The notes under the pieces are model-generated. The model was not told where the DNA came from. It was given only the letters and a program-made list of their open reading frames with translations, and made no database searches. Of a stretch of 64,000 nucleotides of DNA, positions 54,815-62,053 are shown piece after piece; position 1 is the stretch's first letter; the number at the start of each line of letters is the position of its first letter. Position numbers and translations under genes: made by a program. The stretch is from Pseudidiomarina atlantica (GTDB lineage Bacteria > Pseudomonadota > Gammaproteobacteria > Enterobacterales > Alteromonadaceae). The stretch covers positions 186,001 through 250,000 of the forward strand of contig NZ_JPIN01000002.1 of the NCBI RefSeq assembly GCF_000753735.1. Reading direction: 5' to 3'.

Positions 54815-56461
54815 ATGGCGGTAAAACTAATTCCACCGGCGGATGACGCCTATAACTACCCGCTCTTAATCAAGCAACTGCTGCTGTCGAGCGAACGCTA
54901 TGCAGGCGATAACGAAATCGTTGCCGGCAACACTGGTAAACGTTACAGCTACAGTGAATTTATTGAACGCATTCATCGTTTAGCCAATGTACTAACCGAA
55001 GCGGGCGTCAAAGAGGGGGATACCGTTGCCGTGTTGGATTGGGATACACCACGTTACCTTGAATGTTTCTTTGCGATTCCGATGATAGGCGCGGTGCTCC
55101 ACACGGTGAATGTGCGCCTTGCGCCGGATCAGGTGGTGTACACCATGAATCATGCGGCCGATGATTTGGTGTTGGTCCATGATGACTTTTTGCCCCTCAT
55201 CGCGCAAGTCAAAGACCAACTGACCACAGTCAAAGGCTACATTCATTTGAGTGATGACGCCGAACCTAAGGCCGCACCGTTTGAAGTGGTAGGTGAGTAT
55301 GAGCAACTGTTGGCAGGTGCGCTGACCGAGTTCGACTTCCCCGATTTTGATGAGAACGCGATTGCGACCACCTTCTACACTACCGGCACCACCGGCAACC
55401 CGAAAGGTGTGTTCTTCTCGCACCGCCAGCTGGTCTTGCATACACTGGCGCTGGCGGCGACCACCAGTATGAACGACAACATGCAGTTGTTGCAGGCGTC
55501 GAGCGTGTACATGCCGATTACGCCGATGTTCCACGTGCATGCCTGGGGGGTGCCTTACGTTGCCACCATGATGGGCTTGAAGCAGGTCTATCCAGGACGC
55601 TACGAGCCGGCCTCGCTACTCAAGTTATTTGTCACGGAAAAGGTTACCTTCTCGCATTGTGTGCCGACCATTTTGCAAATGGTGCTCAGCAGCGAAAAAG
55701 CCAAAGCTATCGACTTTAGCGGCTGGCAAGTGTTGATTGGCGGCAGTGCCCTCACCGAAGGCCTTGCCCGTGCGGCACTCGAGCGCGGTATTCAGGTTTA
55801 TACCGGTTATGGTATGTCAGAGACCTGCCCACTGTTGAGTACCACGTGGTTGCCGCTGGATGCGGCGGATATGAGCCTTGAGCAGCAAGTGCGCGAACGC
55901 GTTCGTACGGGTAAGCCGGTGCCCTTGGTAAACATGCGGATTATCGACAGCAACGGCCGTTTCTTGCCACATAATGGTGAAGACATGGGTGAAGTGGTGG
56001 TACGCACACCTTGGCTCACGCAAGGCTATTTAAACGAACCCGCCAAGAGTGAAGAACTCTGGGCTAATGGTTGGATGCACACCGGTGATGTCGGCAGTAT
56101 CGATGCTGGCTATACTTTGCAGATCCGCGACCGCATTAAAGATGTGATTAAAACGGGTGGCGAATGGGTGTCATCATTGGACATCGAAAACTTGATCAGT
56201 CAGCACCCCGATATCGAGCTGGCCGCAGTGGTCGGTTTACCTGATGCTGAGTGGGGCGAACGTCCACACGCAGTGGTGACGGTACGCAGTGGTGCGCAGG
56301 TCAGTTATGACGATCTCGTTGCTTTTATGACGCCACTCGTTGATGAAGGTCACATCGAAAAATGGGCGATTCCAGACACCATGAAAGTGGTCGATGAGAT
56401 CCCGCGCACGAGCGTTGGCAAAATTGACAAGAAACTTATCCGTAGTCAGCTTGCCGAGTAA
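54815..56461 (+). CDS. acyl-CoA synthetase, AlkK-like medium/long-chain type
   Basis: 548-residue adenylate-forming enzyme that joins a carboxylic acid to CoA. The P-loop is in FYTTGTTGNPKGVFFSH (about residues 185-205), MPITPMFHVHAWGVPY is the AlkK-type block, A5 is GYGMSETCPLLST, and the late motifs GWMHTGDVGSID and DRIKDVIKTGGEWVSSLDIE are intact, with Lys in PRTSVGKIDKKLIR. Its closest recognisable relatives are medium-chain acyl-CoA ligases; the acyl chain is not certain. AAAAGGAACGAG precedes ATG 54815. It follows the heptad element. Confidence 0.92.
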   Translation: MAVKLIPPADDAYNYPLLIKQLLLSSERYAGDNEIVAGNTGKRYSYSEFIERIHRLANVLTEAGVKEGDTVAVLDWDTPRYLECFFAIPMIGAVLHTVNVRLAPDQVVYTMNHAADDLVLVHDDFLPLIAQVKDQLTTVKGYIHLSDDAEPKAAPFEVVGEYEQLLAGALTEFDFPDFDENAIATTFYTTGTTGNPKGVFFSHRQLVLHTLALAATTSMNDNMQLLQASSVYMPITPMFHVHAWGVPYVATMMGLKQVYPGRYEPASLLKLFVTEKVTFSHCVPTILQMVLSSEKAKAIDFSGWQVLIGGSALTEGLARAALERGIQVYTGYGMSETCPLLSTTWLPLDAADMSLEQQVRERVRTGKPVPLVNMRIIDSNGRFLPHNGEDMGEVVVRTPWLTQGYLNEPAKSEELWANGWMHTGDVGSIDAGYTLQIRDRIKDVIKTGGEWVSSLDIENLISQHPDIELAAVVGLPDAEWGERPHAVVTVRSGAQVSYDDLVAFMTPLVDEGHIEKWAIPDTMKVVDEIPRTSVGKIDKKLIRSQLAE

Positions 56462-56469
56462 CTTGCGCG

Positions 56470-57387
56470 TTAAATCAAACCTTTGATAAATGCGACCACA
56501 CTTCTGCCCAAGGAGCTGTGGTCGTAGCCTCCTTCAAGCATGGCCACCACGCGGCCGTCACAATGACGTTCAGCGAGTGTTTTCATCTGCTTGGCAAACC
56601 AGTGATAGTCTTCTTCACGCAAATTGAAGTTACCCATGTCGTCCTCGGCGTGACCATCGAAGCCTGCCGAAACGAAGATCAGTTGCGGCTCGAAGTGATC
56701 AAGTGCTGGCAGCCAGCGGTTTTCGACTTCAGCGCGCCACTCAGTACCACCGGTACCTGCCGGCATTGGGCTATTGATAATGTGTGGGCTGATGGTGTCG
56801 GCGCCAGTGTCGGGGTAGAACGGATGTTGAAACGAGGAGCACAGTAAGACGCGTTCGTCGTTGGTAAAGATGTCTTCGGTGCCATTGCCATGATGTACAT
56901 CGAAATCGACAATGGCGACGCGCTCGAGTTGGTGCGCATGCAATGCGTGGGTGGCAGCAACAGCGATATTGTTGAAAATACAAAAGCCCATAGCTTTGTC
57001 GTAACAGGCGTGGTGGCCGGGCGGTCGCACCGCACAAAACGCGCGCGGATTCGCCCCTTGCATGACTTCATCAACGGCACTGATACCGCAACCAACCGCA
57101 TATAAAGCAGCATTGAGTGAACCAGGTGTCATTAAGGTGTCGGGGTCGAGCCAAATGTGGTCTTCTTGCGGCGCGCGAGCAAAAATGTCATTTACATAAT
57201 CGGCATCGTGCGCGTGGTAAAGCTGTTCTTTGGTTGCCTGTTGACCATCGCGTTGGGTAATGGCCAGCTCCAGCCCCGAGCGAATGATTTGGTCATTAAT
57301 TGCACTCAAGCGTGCCGGTTCCTCCGGGTGAATTTCAGTCACTTGGTGCTGCATACAGCTAGGATGGCTAAAAACAGTGATCGACAT
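56470..57387 (-). CDS. histone-deacetylase-family (class II-like) protein
   Basis: 305-residue zinc amidohydrolase of the HDAC/acetoin-utilisation family. Catalytic blocks are HPEEPARL, the charge-relay PPGHHACYDKAMGFCIFNNIAVAA, zinc ligands DFDVHHGNGTEDIF and SAGFDGHAEDDMG, and MLEGGYDHSSLG. In bacteria such enzymes deacetylate proteins, acetylpolyamines or other small molecules. Its ATG is four bases after the stop of the acyl-CoA transferase/GNAT gene, so they form an operon, which suggests acetylation control. Confidence 0.93.
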   Translation of the reverse strand: MSITVFSHPSCMQHQVTEIHPEEPARLSAINDQIIRSGLELAITQRDGQQATKEQLYHAHDADYVNDIFARAPQEDHIWLDPDTLMTPGSLNAALYAVGCGISAVDEVMQGANPRAFCAVRPPGHHACYDKAMGFCIFNNIAVAATHALHAHQLERVAIVDFDVHHGNGTEDIFTNDERVLLCSSFQHPFYPDTGADTISPHIINSPMPAGTGGTEWRAEVENRWLPALDHFEPQLIFVSAGFDGHAEDDMGNFNLREEDYHWFAKQMKTLAERHCDGRVVAMLEGGYDHSSLGRSVVAFIKGLI

Positions 57388-57391
57388 AATA

Positions 57392-59221
57392 CTACTCGCC
57401 GGTTAAGGATAACTTCAGGTGAACTTCACCCATCTCTTCGCTTGGTAGACGCTTAAAGCCAGCACGCTCAAATACTGCGAGCATTTTGTGGTTTTCGGCA
57501 CGGACGTAGGCCACCATATGGTTTAATTTGCGTAGCTTGGCGATACGAATCATTTCGCCCAATAGCAAACTCGCCATACCTTTGCCTTGATACTTTTCGC
57601 GGGTGACAAAAGCGACTTCGCAGCTATTGTCGCTGGCCACATAGTAGTAACGCCCGACGGCTTGGATTTCTGCGGCCGAGCCTTTTTGTCGAACAATACA
57701 GAGCGCGAGGTCGGTCGACTGATCAACGCTGACTAAGGTGCAGGATTTTTCCCGACTCATTTGCGTGGGCACAGTGTTGTAACGCATTTGCAGCGTTTCT
57801 TTGGTGTGCGAGTAAAAGAACTCCTGCAAGCGTCGTTCGTCGCTTGGGTTCAGCGGGCGCAAGTCAAATTCTTGACCATCGATGACCAGTTCGCGAAAAC
57901 CAACATCGCCAAGTTCCGGTACTTCCACCGATTTAATGGTTTGATAGTTAGGTACGTAATAGTACTCACGCACCTCTTCGAGGAGTTGCTGGCGGAACTT
58001 TGGATGCGCCACGCGAATCAGTTCAAGCGCCCGTTCACGGATACTTTTGCCGCGCAGCGAGGCGACACCGAATTCGGTAACCACGTAGTACACATGTGCA
58101 CGCGACGTGGCCACGCCAACGCCCTCGGTCAAGTGTGGCACAATGCGTGAAATGGTGCCGTCTTTAGCCGTTGAGGGGAGCGCGATGACCGGCTTACCGC
58201 CTTTGCTCATTGATGCACCACGGCTGAAATCAACGTGCCCGCCGATACCGCTGTAAAATTGATGACCAATCGAGTCCGATACCACTTGTCCGGTAAGGTC
58301 GACCTCGATGGCACTGTTAATCGAAATCATGTTGTCGTTGCGCGCAATATTAGCCGGTGAATTGACGTACTCACTCGGGTAAAAGCCAATATGCGGGTTG
58401 TTATCGACAAAGTCATACAGCGCTTGGCTACCGATACAGAAGCTGGTGACTGCTTTGTGCTGGTGATAGGTCTTCTTGCGGTTGTTGATCACGCCTTTTT
58501 GCATGAGCTCCATGATACCGTCGGTGATCATTTCACTATGCACGCCGAGGTCGCGGTGATTGCCAAGGTAACGCAACACGGCGTCGCAAATATTGCCAAA
58601 GCCGATTTGAATGGTCGCGCCATCGTCGATCAACAATGACACGTACTGACCAATCCGCTCAGTTACTGCATCAAGTTCGGGTGCAGCGATTTCTGGCAGC
58701 TCTTCTTCGGCTTCAAAAAACGCATCAATCTGCCCTTTATGGACAAAGGCTTGGCCAAAAGTGACCGGCATGCGCGGGTTAACCTGAGCGATCACTTTTT
58801 TCGCCGAGCGCAGTGCCGACGACACGATATCTACCGACACTCCCAACGAGTGATAGCCGTACTTATCGGCCGGACTGACCATAATCAGCGCCGCATCGAG
58901 CGGTAAAATCTCGTCCTGAAATAACGAGGGAATATCTGACATAAAGCAGGGCGTGTAGTCCGCACGACCTTCAGCCACCGCTTGCCGCACTTGTGGTCCA
59001 CCAATGAACAAGCTGTTCACTTTGAATTGCTGACTGTATTTCGGCTCGGCCCATTGATTATCACCGAGCGCGTACACCTGCACGATTTCTATATCGTGCA
59101 GGTGTTGGCTGTGTGCCATCAGGTCGTGAATCAACTTATGTGGCACTGCTGCGTGGGAGCCAATAAAAATACGACTCCCTGATTTAATGAGCTGTGACCA
59201 AGGGACCTGTTGCGCAGTCAC
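57392..59221 (-). CDS. acetyl-CoA hydrolase/transferase - GNAT fusion
   Basis: 609 residues. Residues about 1-440 match the acetyl-CoA hydrolase/transferase family (CoA transferase family I): the catalytic Glu region is SINSAIEVDLTGQV, followed by GIGGHVDFSRGASMSKGGKPVIAL and the terminal FGVASLRGKSIRERALELI. The last 165 residues are a GNAT acetyltransferase (Arg/Gln-x-x-Gly-x-Gly motif YQGKGMASLLLGEM). The two domains could couple CoA thioester chemistry to acyl transfer. The start is GTG 59221, with GGAG eight bases upstream. It is the middle gene of a three-gene operon. Confidence 0.93.
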   Translation of the reverse strand: MTAQQVPWSQLIKSGSRIFIGSHAAVPHKLIHDLMAHSQHLHDIEIVQVYALGDNQWAEPKYSQQFKVNSLFIGGPQVRQAVAEGRADYTPCFMSDIPSLFQDEILPLDAALIMVSPADKYGYHSLGVSVDIVSSALRSAKKVIAQVNPRMPVTFGQAFVHKGQIDAFFEAEEELPEIAAPELDAVTERIGQYVSLLIDDGATIQIGFGNICDAVLRYLGNHRDLGVHSEMITDGIMELMQKGVINNRKKTYHQHKAVTSFCIGSQALYDFVDNNPHIGFYPSEYVNSPANIARNDNMISINSAIEVDLTGQVVSDSIGHQFYSGIGGHVDFSRGASMSKGGKPVIALPSTAKDGTISRIVPHLTEGVGVATSRAHVYYVVTEFGVASLRGKSIRERALELIRVAHPKFRQQLLEEVREYYYVPNYQTIKSVEVPELGDVGFRELVIDGQEFDLRPLNPSDERRLQEFFYSHTKETLQMRYNTVPTQMSREKSCTLVSVDQSTDLALCIVRQKGSAAEIQAVGRYYYVASDNSCEVAFVTREKYQGKGMASLLLGEMIRIAKLRKLNHMVAYVRAENHKMLAVFERAGFKRLPSEEMGEVHLKLSLTGE

Positions 59222-59226
59222 CTGGG

Positions 59227-60519
59227 TTACTCCTGTGCTGCGTAATCAAACACCCAGTTCACGTACATTTCGGTACCGGTTTTCAGTGCTGCTTCATCCG
59301 CATAAAAGAACGGTGAGTGATTGCTCGGTGCTGTTGCTGGATCTTGGCCCTCTGGTGTGATGCCAAGGAAGACAAACAGGCCTGGGACTTCTAGGGCGTA
59401 AAATGAGAAGTCTTCGGCGCCAGTAACCAGTGCGTTCACTTTCACTTTATCTTTGCCGGCCACGCGCTCCATAGTGGGGAGCATTTTCTCGGTCAGGCTA
59501 GGATCATTCACAGTCACCGGATAACCTTCGTCGATATGCACATGGGCTTCGGCACCTGAGCTCAACGCGGTGTGCTCAGCTGTGGTTTTCAGCTTTTCAA
59601 AAATCTGTGCGCGGTTTTCCATACTGAAATTACGGATAGTGCCTTCAAGGTACACATCGTCTGGAATGATGTTATTCCGCACACCGCCTTCGACAATACC
59701 GAAGCTCACCACTGCTGGCGCTTTGGTGATATCAATTTGACGACTGACGATATTCTGGGTGTTTTGGATGATTTGTGCGGCCGTCACAATCGGGTCAACC
59801 CCGCCCCAAGGACGTGAACCATGGGTTTGGCGGCCTTTCACATTGATTTCGAAGCGATCTGAAGAGGCCATCAATGGACCTGAACGATAACCGATATGTC
59901 CAGTAGTGCCGGCTGACCAGACGTGAATACCAAATACCGCGTCAGGCTTAAGTTCAGCAAACAAGCCTTCTTCCAGCATCAATTCTGCACCGCCTTCTTC
60001 ACCTTTAGGCGCACCTTCTTCAGCGGGCTGGAAGATAAACATTACAGTTCCTTCGATGTCTTCTTGCATGGCCGCTAATTGCTGTGCCGCGCCCATTAGC
60101 ATCGCGACATGTAAATCATGGCCACAAGCGTGCATGACGCCAACTTCTTCACCACGGTATTCGGCAGTCGCAGTTGATTTAAAGAGTAAGTCTGTTTGCT
60201 CCGTTACCGGTAGGGCGTCCATGTCAGCGCGTAGCGCGATGACTGGCCCCGGCTTACCCCCTTTTAAAATGCCAACAACACCGGTGTGGGCCACTTCTGT
60301 TTGTACCTCAAGGCCAAGCTCACGCAAGTGTTCAGCGACGACTTTTGAGGTTCGAAATTCGCGGTTACTCAATTCAGGATTTTGGTGTAAATCACGACGC
60401 CATTCGATGACTTGTTGTTCGAGCTCAGCAGAAATCCGAATCGGGTCTTGCGCGAAGGCAGAGCCGCTAGCGAACAGGGTGGTAGCGCAGGCAAGGGCGA
60501 GAGCAGTAGGTTTTAACAT
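59227..60519 (-). CDS. M20-family amidohydrolase, secreted
   Basis: 430 residues with a signal peptide (ALALACATTLFASGSAFA). The amidohydrolase zinc region is HACGHDLHVAMLMGAA (residues about 105-120), EE in FQPAEEGAPKGEEGG supplies the catalytic Glu, and the C-terminal histidine is in SNHSPFF. It belongs to the IAA-amino acid/N-acyl amino acid hydrolase type and should deacylate amino acid or amine conjugates in the periplasm. The start is ATG 60519; upstream in-frame sequence is unlikely. Its stop is five bases before the GTG of the transferase-GNAT gene. Confidence 0.92.
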   Translation of the reverse strand: MLKPTALALACATTLFASGSAFAQDPIRISAELEQQVIEWRRDLHQNPELSNREFRTSKVVAEHLRELGLEVQTEVAHTGVVGILKGGKPGPVIALRADMDALPVTEQTDLLFKSTATAEYRGEEVGVMHACGHDLHVAMLMGAAQQLAAMQEDIEGTVMFIFQPAEEGAPKGEEGGAELMLEEGLFAELKPDAVFGIHVWSAGTTGHIGYRSGPLMASSDRFEINVKGRQTHGSRPWGGVDPIVTAAQIIQNTQNIVSRQIDITKAPAVVSFGIVEGGVRNNIIPDDVYLEGTIRNFSMENRAQIFEKLKTTAEHTALSSGAEAHVHIDEGYPVTVNDPSLTEKMLPTMERVAGKDKVKVNALVTGAEDFSFYALEVPGLFVFLGITPEGQDPATAPSNHSPFFYADEAALKTGTEMYVNWVFDYAAQE

Positions 60520-60576
60520 GACAGAAGACCTTATAGTTATGCGAAACATAGGTCTTTGAGTATGCAACGAGTGCGG

Positions 60577-61230
60577 TTAGTTTGCCACTCCGTCTTTGGT
60601 CGTAATTTGCGCGGCGACGGCCGGAAACAATCCATAGTCAGGCAGCGGGGCGGTGATCACGATCGCTTCAGCGTCATAGTTGAACGCTAACTGCCAGGCA
60701 TGCAAGTGTAAATGTGCGTTGGCTTCACCGCCATATCGCGTGTCGCCGACAATCGGCACACCCAAGCTTTTTAGCGCGACGCGTAATTGATGGGTGCGCC
60801 CGGTCTGTGGTTGCAGTCGATACAGCCGGTAGCCGGGCTGCAGTGCGGTGCTGGTAAAATAGGTGCGGGCCGGATTCTCCTTGCTATGCAATAAGCGCCA
60901 ATTGCCGCGCCGAACCTTATCCATATCACCGATGATCCAGCCTTGTTTTTTCTTGGGTTTACCTGCCGCCACAGCTAAGTATGTTTTGTGCATGGCGTGA
61001 TCGGCAAACAGCTGGCTCAGCTTTGCCGCTGCGATTTGTGAGCGGGCGACTAACAACACTCCTGAAGTAGGCGTATCGAGTCGATGCACGGGCCACAGTT
61101 GTTCGTCGAGTTGCGCAGCGAGTTGGTGTACGACGCTGAGTTGTTCATCGTTGGCATGCATGGGGGCGCCCGCCGGTTTGTTTAGGGCGTAAAAATCACG
61201 ATGTTGAAAGACTAGGGTTAACGCCCGCAT
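60577..61230 (-). CDS. RluA-family pseudouridine synthase
   Basis: 217 residues, the short single-domain RluA-type without an S4 domain. The catalytic Asp is in VHRLDTPTSGVLLVAR (about residues 48-63), and RLQPQTGRTHQLRVALKSLGVPIVGDTRYG is the conserved core. It isomerises uridine in rRNA or tRNA; the exact target is unknown. The gene is monocistronic by appearance, upstream of heptad element D and divergent from trmH. Confidence 0.93.
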   Translation of the reverse strand: MRALTLVFQHRDFYALNKPAGAPMHANDEQLSVVHQLAAQLDEQLWPVHRLDTPTSGVLLVARSQIAAAKLSQLFADHAMHKTYLAVAAGKPKKKQGWIIGDMDKVRRGNWRLLHSKENPARTYFTSTALQPGYRLYRLQPQTGRTHQLRVALKSLGVPIVGDTRYGGEANAHLHLHAWQLAFNYDAEAIVITAPLPDYGLFPAVAAQITTKDGVAN

Positions 61231-61252
61231 GAAGTTATACTCCCTAAAAAAC

Positions 61253-61345
61253 CGTTATTCGTTAGCCGTTACTCGTTAGGGTGAGGAAAACGCCGATTGG
61301 GTCGTTCATTAACGAATAACGAATAACGAATAACGAATAACGAAC
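61253..61345 (+). repeat. heptad repeat element D with inverted arms
   Basis: Left arm (61253-61279) has minus-orientation heptads, and the right arm (61311-61345) has four perfect AACGAAT units plus AACGAAC. Positions 61273-61322 match 54708-54757 at 48 of 50. It lies between the divergent pseudouridine synthase and trmH genes, 25 bases before the trmH start. Confidence 0.9.
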
Positions 61346-61370
61346 CACGAAACACGCTCTTGGATTGAAC

Positions 61371-62051
61371 ATGTCACCTGAACGATTGCAGCGAATCAAT
61401 ACACTGCTTGACCAGCGCCAACCCGATCTTACGCTGTGTCTCGAGAGTGTCCACAAAAATCACAACCTGTCAGCGCTAGTGCGCACTGCCGACGCCGTTG
61501 GCTTACACGAAGTCCATGCCATTTGGTTCGACCGCAAAGGCAAAGTCAAAGGCGGAACTGCAATGGGCTCGCAGCGCTGGGTGAAGGTGCACCATCATGA
61601 CTCGACCGCGGCTGCCATCGAGCAATTGCACGCCGAAGGTAAGCAAGTGCTGGTGACCCACTTGTCAGCGGAAGCGGTCGACTTTCGTGAGATTGATTAC
61701 ACCCTACCGACGGCGATTTTGTTTGGCGCCGAAAAGCAAGGGACTTCAGCACAAGCGCTGGCATTAGCCGATCGCCATGTAGTGATTCCAATGGTGGGTA
61801 TGGCGGAATCGTTGAATGTTTCAGTGGCGGCGGCGGTGATTTTGTATGAAGCGCAACGTCAGCGCCAAGCAGCGGGTATGTACCAACGTCCGACCTTGTC
61901 GCATGCGGAGCGACAACGGGTGCTGTTTGAAGGCGGCTATCCGATTTTCGCCAAACTTTGTAAGCGCAAAAACATCGCCTACCCCGCGTTGGATGAGCAA
62001 GGTCAGATTGTGGCGGATGACAGCTGGTGGCACGCCATGAGGTCAGCGTAG
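61371..62051 (+). CDS. trmH: tRNA (guanosine-18-2'-O)-methyltransferase
   Basis: 226-residue SPOUT methyltransferase. Motif 1 is NLSALVRTADAVGLHEVHAIW, motif 2 is TAILFGAEKQGTSAQAL (SAM knot), and motif 3 is VIPMVGMAESLNVSVAAAVILYE. It methylates Gm18 in the D-loop of tRNAs. ATG 61371 is chosen; a TTG at 61365 is in frame. It is followed by recG after two bases, the usual trmH-recG arrangement, but the pair lies 10 kb away from spoT, to which it is adjacent in E. coli. Confidence 0.95.
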   Translation: MSPERLQRINTLLDQRQPDLTLCLESVHKNHNLSALVRTADAVGLHEVHAIWFDRKGKVKGGTAMGSQRWVKVHHHDSTAAAIEQLHAEGKQVLVTHLSAEAVDFREIDYTLPTAILFGAEKQGTSAQALALADRHVVIPMVGMAESLNVSVAAAVILYEAQRQRQAAGMYQRPTLSHAERQRVLFEGGYPIFAKLCKRKNIAYPALDEQGQIVADDSWWHAMRSA

Positions 62052-62053
62052 CG

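Noticed and set aside
54992-55540. 182-residue frame antisense to the acyl-CoA synthetase
   Set aside because: Low-complexity histidine/arginine-rich translation of the opposite strand of a conserved gene.
61365-61373. TTG start for trmH
   Set aside because: ATG 61371 is adjacent and gives the conserved start; the TTG adds only two residues.
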